Below are positions 30,096-38,770 of a stretch of DNA of 48,765 nucleotides, one piece after another (within the stretch, counting starts at the first letter, position 1; each line of letters starts with the position of its first letter). The notes beneath the pieces were generated by a model, which saw nothing but the letters and a program-made list of their open reading frames with translations, ran no database searches and was not told the DNA's origin. Source of the DNA: a virus; the IMG/VR virus record IMGVR_UViG_3300031669_000047, positions 1-48,765 of that record; one strand, 5' to 3'. Both the position numbers and the translations under genes were made by a program.

Positions 30096-31759
30096 TAGTT
30101 ATCGCTTCTCGATATTTCCTGCCAGTCAGTACCAGAATAAATCAATGTAAGTACATCACCATCTCCCAAAGCAAAATTGGCATTGCCTACAAGATTGAAA
30201 AAGGTAGCCCCGTCCACAATTGTCGTATTCCCGCCATCGGCACCGACAAGAATTAGCAAGGAGCCGTCTAAAGGAGCCGTGCCTGCTGCATAGAGAATAT
30301 CTGTTACATTGGTAGCGCCAACATTAGCAGTCACAAAATAAGAACCACTACCTATATATGGCGTGGCTCCGGTCGGTAATGTTAATGGTTCCAGTCGTGC
30401 CAAACCGAGCATTGGACGTTCAAGATATGTATAAGAATCCGCCCCCATCACATCCGTATTTATGAAACTTGTAGGGTCGGTTGTTGCTGATGCCGCAATC
30501 GTTAAGGCCGCCGTATTACCATAAGCTGTTACTCTTGTTGAAACCGGCAATGCTACTGATGTAGTCGGCGTAAAACTGCCGGTTACAATAGTAGTACCAG
30601 CAGCAGCATCATAAACATAATTACCAATTAAAACGAGCCGATAAGAAGGACTTGCTCCCGGACTATCAATAACAAAAGCGTTTGACCTTGTACCTTTAAG
30701 AAGTGTGTTACCGATGAAAGTAACCGTTCCTGCGGCGTTGCCTAAACCGGCATTGTCAGTCCAGTTACCATCGACTATTGGAACCGCATCCGCATTAGTA
30801 ACTATACAATGAGTGTTTTCAACGTGACAACCAATAAAGTTAATTGATGCCGCTTCTATGTGCCATAGTAATACCTGATTGTATTCAGCGTTTAAGCCAT
30901 ATACGTTTAAGGTATTGCCCCCATAAAAAATTGCGTATATACTGCCATAAATCCGTCCGTTGATTATGGTAATATCGTTACACTGGGGACTTATTCGATA
31001 ACCATAATTATACAAGTCGGCATAACCAACACCGGCAGGATTCGTTATAGTGACGTTCTCGAAAACAGATGAAACTAAATATCCAGTACCTACCGCACTT
31101 ATCGCTTCACCGCCGCCAATTCTTATGCTAACATCTTTTAACTTCAAACCTGACGTCCAATCACATCTCAATATTACATTAGCTCCGCCGACATTCAAAT
31201 TCTCCAAACAGATATTTCTGATAAGCGGGCCGGTGCTATATGTTGGCGTTGCGCCGTGAACATCTATTAAAGTATTGTTCATATTAGCTTGAATCTTAGG
31301 GAATGTTCTGGCGTGCCATGTCGAACTTATGCCTATTATATCCACAGGCGCAAGAGTATCAGAAGCAAGAACCAATGGAGCAGTAATAAGATAAGTTCCG
31401 GCAGCGCCGTAAGGGAAAAGTAAAGGTACGCCATTAGTCCTCGCTACCACTATAGCCCTTTGAATTGCCACTGTATCATCGGTAACTCCGTCTCCGGTTG
31501 CACCATAATACCTGACATCAATCCAGGGACTCATGGTTATAATATCAACAGCATTAACATCAAATACGCCGCCACCGGCAAGGTCAACACCCAAAACAAC
31601 TTCGAGAGCATCCCAGTTATTCCGTATGAATCCCGCCGCAGCGTTCCAAACAGAATTATCCGCCGGTAGAGTATTGTCCCAACCAGCAAAACAGAGACTT
31701 GAACTCATTAACATAAACAGGATTATAATGATAATCATTTCAATCAATTTTGTTTTCAT
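30095..31759 (-). CDS. Secreted tailspike-like pectate-lyase fold protein
   Basis: The start is set at ATG 31759, overlapping the previous TGA. The 554-residue product has a Sec signal peptide (KLIEMIIIIILFMLMSSSLC, then FA|GW). WIDVRYYGATGDGVTDDTVA is the signature start of the right-handed beta-helix (Pectate_lyase_3) of phage tailspikes, and regular beta rungs run to about residue 460. Tailspikes of this type cut host surface polysaccharides. A secretory signal in front of a tailspike is highly unusual. Confidence 0.8.
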   Translation of the reverse strand: MKTKLIEMIIIIILFMLMSSSLCFAGWDNTLPADNSVWNAAAGFIRNNWDALEVVLGVDLAGGGVFDVNAVDIITMSPWIDVRYYGATGDGVTDDTVAIQRAIVVARTNGVPLLFPYGAAGTYLITAPLVLASDTLAPVDIIGISSTWHARTFPKIQANMNNTLIDVHGATPTYSTGPLIRNICLENLNVGGANVILRCDWTSGLKLKDVSIRIGGGEAISAVGTGYLVSSVFENVTITNPAGVGYADLYNYGYRISPQCNDITIINGRIYGSIYAIFYGGNTLNVYGLNAEYNQVLLWHIEAASINFIGCHVENTHCIVTNADAVPIVDGNWTDNAGLGNAAGTVTFIGNTLLKGTRSNAFVIDSPGASPSYRLVLIGNYVYDAAAGTTIVTGSFTPTTSVALPVSTRVTAYGNTAALTIAASATTDPTSFINTDVMGADSYTYLERPMLGLARLEPLTLPTGATPYIGSGSYFVTANVGATNVTDILYAAGTAPLDGSLLILVGADGGNTTIVDGATFFNLVGNANFALGDGDVLTLIYSGTDWQEISRSDN

Positions 31760-32529
31760 CTCTGGTATCTCCATTTTGTTACTTCGTAAATGTTTCTGGC
31801 TTCAACAGCAGACAATATTCTATTGAAGAGCATAAAATCATCCATCGAACCATCGTAATAATTTCCACCAGAAGCCTCCGAACCTAAATATAAAGTATTA
31901 CCGGCATCAGAAGTACGAGTATCGTTAGGTGTGCCTGTCTCGGTTACAACAACCGCAAGACCGTTGATGTAAACTAAAGGGTTATTCGCTGTGGCATCGG
32001 CATTATAGGTAATGACTACGTGTTGCCATACATCAACTATCATATCTATAGGGAACGTCCACTCGCCATCTACCCCATCGGTCACCATGTGAAATTCCAA
32101 CGTGGTGTCGGAACCTGGACAAAATAGACGCCATCCTTCATTGCCATTCCTTGACTTATCAGCCACCCTGCCATCATTAGTTGGGCCTTGGCTTTCAGGT
32201 CTCAACCATGTAGAGAGCGTACCGCCGCCATCGAAAACATCATCAATAACCGCACCACTACCTGCGTTTATTACACCAGAGGTAAAATCAAATCCTGGAT
32301 ACTCCGGCGTAACGAACCCTGCTGATGTGCCTTGATTCTCGTTAAGCGAATAATCAAAGACTGTATTAGTGGTCATAAAACCATCCCACATTTTGTAATG
32401 GAATACTAAACCTACCGAATTAACCTGTGGATGCAAGGGACGTACAAATGTTACTCCTGCCCCTATATAAACGGCATAGACAGTAATGGTTATTGATAAA
32501 ACCAATAAGACTATTAGAACCTTTTTCAT
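31756..32529 (-). CDS. Secreted LamG-domain protein
   Basis: A 257-residue protein. After the Sec signal peptide (KKVLIVLLVLSITITVYA|V) comes a LamG/concanavalin jelly roll: LVFHYKMWDG, GTLSTWLRPESQGPTNDGRV, WQHVVITYNADA, YYDGSMDDFMLFNRILSAVE. Such domains usually bind carbohydrate. ATG 32529 follows the previous stop by one base, with GAGG in the last codons of the previous gene. A second secreted LamG protein lies at 22022-22942, so the phage displays at least two lectin-like proteins. Confidence 0.8.
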   Translation of the reverse strand: MKKVLIVLLVLSITITVYAVYIGAGVTFVRPLHPQVNSVGLVFHYKMWDGFMTTNTVFDYSLNENQGTSAGFVTPEYPGFDFTSGVINAGSGAVIDDVFDGGGTLSTWLRPESQGPTNDGRVADKSRNGNEGWRLFCPGSDTTLEFHMVTDGVDGEWTFPIDMIVDVWQHVVITYNADATANNPLVYINGLAVVVTETGTPNDTRTSDAGNTLYLGSEASGGNYYDGSMDDFMLFNRILSAVEARNIYEVTKWRYQR

Positions 32530-32530
32530 A

Positions 32531-32968
32531 TCAAATACCTCGTAAAGTGACTACAATCTCTCCACCGCCGACTCCAAATGGTATAGATGGCCCCATCCAA
32601 ACTTTTATGTTTTCTGTTACAGGCTCGAAAATGCTGTAAGTGCAAGTCCCGCCCGCAGCCTGGTCTCCGGAATCGAATATTATATGTTCGGCGCTATCTC
32701 CTATTTCAACCTCAACGTCAGCCCCGGTTTTGCTTTGTGGTATTTCAAGGATTACTGTTATTATTACCCCGTTTACAGGAATCGTTATCTTCGTATCGGC
32801 ATCATCCTCAGCAGTCCACGTGCCTGTAATCACAAATTCCCAAACTGGCTTTATTAACGGTTCCTGGTTCCTTCGCTCTACCCAGCTTGTCAAAACAGCC
32901 GACTCGTTACCTGCTGCATATAAAAGAGAACAAGTAGCCAATATAATTAGAACCGTTGTTTTTTTCAT
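32531..32968 (-). CDS. Small secreted protein, paralogue 2
   Basis: From ATG 32968 (one base after the previous stop), a 145-residue protein with a Sec signal peptide (KKTTVLIILATCSLLYA|A). The mature start SAVLTSWVERRNQEPLIKP is nearly the same as in its neighbour (32970-33410), and both end VTLRGI. In between they share VILEIP and a beta-sandwich pattern with moderate divergence. A tandem duplicate, perhaps a pair of fibre or decoration subunits. No known family. Confidence 0.65.
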   Translation of the reverse strand: MKKTTVLIILATCSLLYAAGNESAVLTSWVERRNQEPLIKPVWEFVITGTWTAEDDADTKITIPVNGVIITVILEIPQSKTGADVEVEIGDSAEHIIFDSGDQAAGGTCTYSIFEPVTENIKVWMGPSIPFGVGGGEIVVTLRGI

Positions 32969-32969
32969 A

Positions 32970-33410
32970 TCAGATACCTCGAAGAGTAACAATTTTTTCC
33001 GTCACGGCATCGCCAGAAAAGGTAGATGGCTCTAAGATAATGTCAATAGTTCCCGTCAAAGGTTCGTAAACATCAAAAACATGCGTAGCGTTTTCCGCTA
33101 CCTCCGTTGAATCAAAGATTGTGTTATCGCCGTTGTCTAATATTAACAACTGCTCCGTAGTTCCGGTAGTAGTAGTGAGTGGAATTTCCAGTATCACTTT
33201 CAACAAAATGCAGTTGATTGGAAGCGCTTCCGTTTTCGCTAAAGTATCATCAGCATCGTATGTAAACGTAATAACGCGCTCCCAGGCCGGCTTTATCAGC
33301 GGCTCCTGATTTCTTCTTTCTACCCAGCTCGTTAAAACAGATGTTTCAGTCGCCCACAAAACCGCACCGATACACAGTAGAATCAGTAGTACAATTAGTG
33401 ACTTTCTCAT
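32970..33410 (-). CDS. Small secreted protein, paralogue 1
   Basis: From ATG 33410 behind AAAGGGGCAAGAAA. It has 146 residues with a Sec signal peptide (RKSLIVLLILLCIGAVLWA|T). The mature part starts SVLTSWVERRNQEPLIKP, holds LLKVILEIPLTTTTGTTEQL and ends VTLRGI. CGAGGT encoding Arg-Gly in that end is also the ribosome site of the next gene. A tandem paralogue follows. Confidence 0.65.
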   Translation of the reverse strand: MRKSLIVLLILLCIGAVLWATETSVLTSWVERRNQEPLIKPAWERVITFTYDADDTLAKTEALPINCILLKVILEIPLTTTTGTTEQLLILDNGDNTIFDSTEVAENATHVFDVYEPLTGTIDIILEPSTFSGDAVTEKIVTLRGI

Positions 33411-33571
33411 TTTCTTGCCCCTTTCTTGTGTTCTCCACACCAATATTCTTTTCTAACAGTAGGAAACTCATCTACTGTATGCGCACCTTTCCCGTCCTGA
33501 TTCGGTGGAAATCTTCGACAGGTTCCCACGCTTCCGACAGGTTCAAAGAATTTACAATTTTCACAATTCAT
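33407..33571 (-). CDS. 54-aa cysteine-rich phage protein
   Basis: From ATG 33571 behind AGGAGAATTATT. It has the pattern CENCKFF, CRRFPP, FPTV and YWCGEH, a small four-Cys metal or Fe-S-like motif that is frequent in phage genomes as a stand-alone protein of unknown function. It overlaps the next gene by ATGA. Surrounding genes are virion components, so a role in assembly is possible. Confidence 0.65.
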   Translation of the reverse strand: MNCENCKFFEPVGSVGTCRRFPPNQDGKGAHTVDEFPTVRKEYWCGEHKKGARK

Positions 33572-33581
33572 AATAATTCTC

Positions 33582-34628
33582 CTAAAAAGATGGTTCAGCT
33601 ACGCGCCCACGCATAGACAGCCGTTTCTTTGTTTGTATTGATTTTAACATATAATCCGCAAGACTGAAGTTTGGTGTGCCTGTAAGCTCGGCTATCCTTG
33701 CCTGCCCGCCCCTCGGTGCCAGATACATAATTGCAGCGCCCATAGCAATCGCTGGCCCCTGCTTCATATCGGCAGGAACGGAAGCATCAGCCGCTAATGC
33801 AATCGGCCTGTTCATCTCCGAGGCGGCCTTAAACTGGTAAGTGTCATCTGCTTTCGGGCGTAGGAATAACTTGTTATTGATAACCAAAGCACCAGACGGT
33901 TCTCCCCTTTTGGCAGGGTCGCCGTCAGTATAAGTAGCCGTTACCGTACCCCCCGTAGCAAGGTCTGTTGTGCCAGGTATGAATCCAGCCGCAGCCGTTT
34001 CTATCACGGTAACAAAACCCATATAAGCCGTATCACTACCGGCATTGGGTAGTCCGGCAATCGCCAGCCCTGGCGAATCGTAGCCAGTTGCATTATCATC
34101 GGCCTCGTTGATTGTGATTGTGCCGTCAGATTCTATCGTTAGAGAGAAGGCACCATACTTGTTCTGGGGAACCGTGCTAAGACCGATAAAGGTATTCTCG
34201 GCACTGGCCTTGGCATAAGACTGGCCTTGTATATCAAAACTAAAAGCTGCGTTCAAGACCTTAGTAGAATCAACGGAACCTATGGCAATTCCTGGGGCGG
34301 TGATATATTGTTCGTCATCAGGATAACTTTGAAAGAAGTAATTTTTGTCTTGATAAAACGTAATCTCCGCGCCGTTTATCGTCATAGGCTCCATTAGTTT
34401 TACTATCGTCTGAGCCAGACTATACTCGCCGTTGTCCGTTGCTATCGCTGCCTGTGTGAACCAGTCGTCAAAGTTGGTGACGAGAGCATCTTCGGGGAAG
34501 TAGTTTACGTAGTAGTCGTTTATCAGAGCATCAACGTCAACATCAGCAATATCGGATACCTGTGTTCTGCCGGTCAGTTGCCGCCAACGAGTCCTTATCT
34601 CGGAACGCTTCCAAGTTAAATCAGCCAT
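33582..34628 (-). CDS. Head-tail adaptor protein (P22 gp4-like position)
   Basis: A 348-residue protein whose first 50 residues (RWRQLTGRTQVSDIADVDV, INDYYVNYFP) and C-terminal helices (MKQGPAIAMGAAIMYLAPRG) look like a podovirus adaptor that binds below the portal. The centre holds a Gly/Thr-rich beta insertion (about residues 110-250). It lacks a signal peptide, unlike the neighbouring fibres. The ribosome site GAGGTAAGAATT precedes ATG 34628. Function inferred from order and helical ends. Confidence 0.65.
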   Translation of the reverse strand: MADLTWKRSEIRTRWRQLTGRTQVSDIADVDVDALINDYYVNYFPEDALVTNFDDWFTQAAIATDNGEYSLAQTIVKLMEPMTINGAEITFYQDKNYFFQSYPDDEQYITAPGIAIGSVDSTKVLNAAFSFDIQGQSYAKASAENTFIGLSTVPQNKYGAFSLTIESDGTITINEADDNATGYDSPGLAIAGLPNAGSDTAYMGFVTVIETAAAGFIPGTTDLATGGTVTATYTDGDPAKRGEPSGALVINNKLFLRPKADDTYQFKAASEMNRPIALAADASVPADMKQGPAIAMGAAIMYLAPRGGQARIAELTGTPNFSLADYMLKSIQTKKRLSMRGRVAEPSF

Positions 34629-34645
34629 AATTCTTACCTCGTTAA

Positions 34646-34691
34646 AGGCAAGCGGTAGCCATTTTGGAGAAAAAGATGACTACCGCTGCCT
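34646..34691 (-). terminator. Hairpin between fibre and adaptor genes
   Basis: AGGCAAGCGGTAG (34646-34658) and CTACCGCTGCCT (34680-34691) pair as a 12-bp helix with one bulged A. On the minus strand the stem is followed by TTTAA only, so it may be a weak terminator or an RNA-stability element separating the 891-aa gene from the adaptor. Confidence 0.45.
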
Positions 34692-34698
34692 ATATAAA

Positions 34699-37374
34699 TT
34701 ATGGTGTTACTACTGGTGGTGCGGCATTACCAGATGTACCAAGTATTGCCCATCCAACAGTATTAACAAAAATGCACGAAACTGTATCACCAGCATCGGC
34801 AAGGTCAATACTTGTCCAACCCGCTGCTGTTGCGGGAGTCAATACACCGTTACCGCCATCGACTACATGATTGATAACTATTACCTGACCATCTTGGCCG
34901 TCTGCCAAAGTCAAGGCTTCGGCACCACCAACGCTTGTATAGGCAACATAAACATGAGTGACAGGTATAGCACCAGCACCAGCACCATAAGTCGTACCAC
35001 CTGCGGGCGCATATACAACATCTCCGTCATCATTAGGTAATGTCAGAGTTTTGTCGGCCACTGTAGCATCATTAGCTGTAAGGATTGTCTCAAAGGCGTC
35101 TAAGGTTCCTTCAAAAATAAGTTGGTTTGTACCGCCTGTTACTGAGTTTGCTATTTCCGGCATATTAGTTGCCAGCGTCGAAGCCATAACGGAAACTGTC
35201 TGTGCTACACCATCAGGAAGCGTCCAGATAATATCAGCCGTAGGGTCTGTAGCAGTAATTATGGCCTCGTGAGCATCTACTCCGGCACCTTCAAAGATTA
35301 ACTGGTTAGTGCCGCCCGTAACAGAGTTGGCTATATCAGGATAATTAGTCGCAAGGGTCGAACCCATAATCGCAAGAATATCAGTACCACCATCAGGAAA
35401 CGTCCAGGTAATATCTGCTGTAGCGTCCGTGAAGGAAATGATATGTTCAAAGCCGCCCGCAGCCGTCCCGGTGATATTCCATACTTCAGTAGCCGCACCG
35501 TCAAAGACCTTGGTATCAACAGAGGTAAAAGTCATAACATCAGCCGCCACTAACGTAATATCGCCGTTATCCGCATTGGCAGCGGTAAGGACTATAGGGC
35601 CGTTGGTAGTATCGACATCAACGCCTGAAATAGCGCCAGTAACGTCAAGATTGAAAGCATCGAGAGCAGCGGCTTCTGTAGCTACAATCTGAACTGAACC
35701 GCCGGTATTGGTGATTACAATATCCTGTCCGGCCTCACCGACGGCATCAATATCAATACCGCCAGCCGTAGAATCAATGTTAATAGCGTCTGTCGCATCC
35801 TCTGAGGCTGAAAGTCCTATAGAGCCTAAAGCAGAAGTAAGAACAATATCACTTGCGGCTCCGGCGTTATCAATTGTAATACCTAAAGCGGCGTCAATAT
35901 CTATTCCACCGGCTGTACTAGCAACTGTAATAGAATCTGCACCTTCTCCCTGCGTGTTGGTGACTACAATCGTTTCGGATGTGCCGCCATTCGTTGTCAA
36001 TGTAATGGCAGCCGCAGCGTCTTCTGTAGCTGCAATATTGACCGAACCGCCCGTATTAGTAATATCAATATCCTCGGCGGCACCGGCAGCATCAGCCCGA
36101 ATATCAATACCACCTATGGTAGATTGTATCACTATGGAATCAGCGGTGTTTTCTACTGACGTTATAACTATCGACTTAACAGCGTCAACGTCAATACCAC
36201 CGGCAGTAGCCCTTGCTATAATCGCATCATCGCCAGTACCGGCAGAACGCAAATCGAGAGTTGCGTTAAGAGCGCCTGTAACCTGAACGAGAAGGTCGTC
36301 AGCGTCTTGGTTGGCAGCAAGGGTGATTTGTGAAGCGGCGGAATCAAAATAGATATTGCCAAGACCATTAGCATCGTCAACCACGCCATACTCAAGAGTG
36401 TCTATGCCCGTATCTGTGGCTAATGTGAGTGTGTTACCATTAAAGGCAAAGCTGAACTCCTCGGCGTTCTCGATAAACTCAATCTCATTATCTGTGGTGT
36501 TGTTAATTACGCCGTCGTTTTCCAGTGTAATATCGGTAGCACCAACGTCAAGACCGACATACGTACCAACGCCAAGATAAGACACATACCAAGTATCAGA
36601 CGTACCTCGAATATCGTAACCGGTAACACTATCAATCTGGACAGCAGTAACAGTTGCGAGGTCGGAATTTTGGTCAATAACCAAAACGTCAGGGTCGGAA
36701 GTAGTATCGTTGCTAACAAGAATCAACGCTGGATTAGCAGCAGCAAGAGGAACAGTCAATGTGACCGCTGTGGCATCTACGGTTATTGCCTCGCTGAGAT
36801 TGTAAGCTGCATCAAGACTATTACCACCAGCAGCAGCTATGGTCGTCCACGCCAAACCGTCAACGGATAGCATCAAGGCATTAGCAGTAGTATCGTACCA
36901 AACCCTGCCCTCCGCAAGTGGCGGTGCATTTGCCGGTAAAGTAGGAGTGAACAGGTATGAGTCGCTAATCATTGTACCCGTAACGTCTCTCAGGTATGTC
37001 GCCAGCATTTCGGGGTTAGATGCAATCTCGTAGGTAATGTCAGTCGGCACATAGGCCGCGTACACAGCACTCGTATAACACAAGCCCGCTATAGCTGCCA
37101 CTAACATCAAAACTGCAAGAACTCTTGTAAGTGCAAATCCTTTCTTCATAGTACGTCCTTTCTTTTTCGGTTTTGCCTTTGGAAGAATTGGAATTGGAAT
37201 TGGTAACTCTATTACGTCTTCCACTTTGGGAACCACTATGGGTTCCAGAGCTTCTACCCTTTTTGAAAGTTGAAGTATCTTTCCTTCCATTTGTTCCTGA
37301 TTGGCAAAAACCTTGTTAAACAGTCCACAGATTTCCTCTGTAGAGTCGCATTGGTCGAATGTTACATTTCTCAT
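34699..37374 (-). CDS. Long beta-repeat protein with two in-frame starts
   Basis: The frame has 891 codons. ATG 37374 (AAGGGAGTATAAA) gives a cytoplasmic coiled-coil start, a Pro/Ile-rich linker and a Lys-rich patch, then an internal hydrophobic segment. ATG 37149 (AAAGGACGTACT) opens exactly at a Sec signal peptide (KKGFALTRVLAVLMLVAAIA, cleavage AVYA|A). The body has beta-helix-like repeats (STAGGIDIDA, TNTGGSVNIAATEDAA, TNTGGSVQIVATEAAA) and a duplicated ANSVTGGTNQLIFEG block. A membrane-anchored long form and a secreted short form could both be produced. Fibre or appendage role inferred. Confidence 0.7.
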   Translation of the reverse strand: MRNVTFDQCDSTEEICGLFNKVFANQEQMEGKILQLSKRVEALEPIVVPKVEDVIELPIPIPILPKAKPKKKGRTMKKGFALTRVLAVLMLVAAIAGLCYTSAVYAAYVPTDITYEIASNPEMLATYLRDVTGTMISDSYLFTPTLPANAPPLAEGRVWYDTTANALMLSVDGLAWTTIAAAGGNSLDAAYNLSEAITVDATAVTLTVPLAAANPALILVSNDTTSDPDVLVIDQNSDLATVTAVQIDSVTGYDIRGTSDTWYVSYLGVGTYVGLDVGATDITLENDGVINNTTDNEIEFIENAEEFSFAFNGNTLTLATDTGIDTLEYGVVDDANGLGNIYFDSAASQITLAANQDADDLLVQVTGALNATLDLRSAGTGDDAIIARATAGGIDVDAVKSIVITSVENTADSIVIQSTIGGIDIRADAAGAAEDIDITNTGGSVNIAATEDAAAAITLTTNGGTSETIVVTNTQGEGADSITVASTAGGIDIDAALGITIDNAGAASDIVLTSALGSIGLSASEDATDAINIDSTAGGIDIDAVGEAGQDIVITNTGGSVQIVATEAAALDAFNLDVTGAISGVDVDTTNGPIVLTAANADNGDITLVAADVMTFTSVDTKVFDGAATEVWNITGTAAGGFEHIISFTDATADITWTFPDGGTDILAIMGSTLATNYPDIANSVTGGTNQLIFEGAGVDAHEAIITATDPTADIIWTLPDGVAQTVSVMASTLATNMPEIANSVTGGTNQLIFEGTLDAFETILTANDATVADKTLTLPNDDGDVVYAPAGGTTYGAGAGAIPVTHVYVAYTSVGGAEALTLADGQDGQVIVINHVVDGGNGVLTPATAAGWTSIDLADAGDTVSCIFVNTVGWAILGTSGNAAPPVVTP

Positions 37375-37386
37375 TTTATACTCCCT

Positions 37387-37989
37387 TTATTTGTTCATAT
37401 TGATTACTTGCTCCTTGGTTACAACCAACTGAAGGAGAAATCTCGGCTTGATAATAGGAATGTTGCCTCCTATCATGCCGGTTACAGGGTCGTGTACCGC
37501 TTTGTGCGTTACGTACGTCAACTTCTCAAGATGCTCGTACACACTAAACGGCAACTTCACAGCTTCGCCGGGGAAAAGGTGATACTTTGGACACTTTCTA
37601 AAACCGTTGGGATTACCATACTTCTTGCCGTCCTTGGTAAATGCTGGCCCGTACATGCCCCGCTTGCCTGAATATGCAAACTCAATATCCGTTTCTGGAC
37701 TTTCCAGATTGAAGAACTTGACCTCTATCATCGGGTCATCTTTGCTGATAGTCATAGCAAGGGATTCCGCATTTCTTTGTTTCGCATTACTTTTTTGTTC
37801 GGCAATCCTCTTGATAATACTCTCCCTGATGGTTTTTTCGCTTACTCTGCCGTCAACCTGATAACCCAACTCGTCCATTTTTTTAACCAATTGAGTCCTG
37901 TTCATACTCTCAAGTTGTTTTTCCAGAGGCAACGATTCTGTTAGGTCGCTCTGTACTGGTTCCATTATTTCTTGTTCCATAATATCCAT
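37387..37989 (-). CDS. 200-aa capsid-region protein with SAP/HeH-like helix
   Basis: Start ATG 37989 is chosen over 38004 because AAAAGGACT lies just upstream. Residues about 30-60 (MNRTQLVKKMDELGYQVDGR) resemble the helix-extended-loop-helix motif that binds DNA ends in phage proteins. The C-terminal half is beta-rich and basic (YHLFPGEAVKLPFSVYEHL). It follows the capsid genes. A head-completion role is possible. Confidence 0.5.
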   Translation of the reverse strand: MDIMEQEIMEPVQSDLTESLPLEKQLESMNRTQLVKKMDELGYQVDGRVSEKTIRESIIKRIAEQKSNAKQRNAESLAMTISKDDPMIEVKFFNLESPETDIEFAYSGKRGMYGPAFTKDGKKYGNPNGFRKCPKYHLFPGEAVKLPFSVYEHLEKLTYVTHKAVHDPVTGMIGGNIPIIKPRFLLQLVVTKEQVINMNK

Positions 37990-38018
37990 AGTCCTTTTCT
38001 CCATTAAAGTTAAAGTAT

Positions 38019-38042
38019 GGGGCGAACAACAAAGCCCGCCCC
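38019..38042 (-). other. GC hairpin downstream of capsid genes
   Basis: GGGGCG (38019-38024) pairs with CGCCCC (38037-38042) around a 12-nt loop in the gap between 38061 and 37989. There is no U-run. It may protect the highly expressed capsid mRNA 3' end or mark a processing site. Confidence 0.4.
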
Positions 38043-38060
38043 GTTAAGTTAATAGTTAAA

Positions 38061-38744
38061 TCAACGCATGTGTTCACCGAAGGTCACAGGATTCTCTACA
38101 TCGGCATCGCCCATGAAGTTAAACCTGTCGTGCTTTTGGGCATCGAAGACCCAATACTCGCCATCAATGCTAAGAGTTGCACCAATCGTAAAACCTTTGA
38201 CTCCACGCCTTACGGTTCTTTCCTCGCGGCAAATCCACTCGTCGCCACTGGCCGCTACTGTTCTGCCACCTAAAGTTGTTCCCCACGTCGGTTCTGCACC
38301 TGATGCTCCACCTGAAGCAACAACGCATTCATAAACAAAACCGTTATGGGTAGTAGGTCTGACAGCACTACCTAATACCTCTACGCCTGCCGTCAAATCT
38401 CTGGCTACATAGGTTGTAAGAACATTGTAGTCAAGGCACGTCGGAGCCGGTACAACACCATCGGCATCAGGAGCGGGAAGCAAAACCGAGTTGATTGCTG
38501 TGTTATAGGGTATGAACCCCAGAGCAGCACTCGCAAGAGGAACAGGGGCAACATCTACTTGATACCCATACATTCCAGTTAAAGCCGCAGCGTGTTCATA
38601 AAGAACCCTATACCATTTATAGTGTACTTCCGTTCCACCTAAAGCCTTGATTAGCTGAATGAAGTCTGGAATGAAACCACACTCTACATTTGTAGCAACG
38701 CCATTGGCCGCTATGAGTTTTCCGCTTACTATTTCAACTGACAT
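38061..38744 (-). CDS. Putative capsid decoration protein
   Basis: A 227-residue protein directly after the major capsid gene, with AGAAAGGATAAATT before ATG 38744. The centre has NGFVYECVVASGGASGAEPT and WGTTLGG with EWICRE, a compact Trp-containing beta motif common in phage decoration and carbohydrate-contact domains. The N-terminus (GKLIAANGVATNVECGFIPD) is of the type seen in head proteins. Its place favours a cement or decoration role. Confidence 0.55.
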   Translation of the reverse strand: MSVEIVSGKLIAANGVATNVECGFIPDFIQLIKALGGTEVHYKWYRVLYEHAAALTGMYGYQVDVAPVPLASAALGFIPYNTAINSVLLPAPDADGVVPAPTCLDYNVLTTYVARDLTAGVEVLGSAVRPTTHNGFVYECVVASGGASGAEPTWGTTLGGRTVAASGDEWICREERTVRRGVKGFTIGATLSIDGEYWVFDAQKHDRFNFMGDADVENPVTFGEHMR

Positions 38745-38770
38745 AATTTATCCTTTCTGGCAGTTAGCCG

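Noticed and set aside
35708-36286. 192-aa plus-strand frame
   Set aside because: Antisense to the repeat-rich 891-codon gene. Its repeats mirror those of the real gene.
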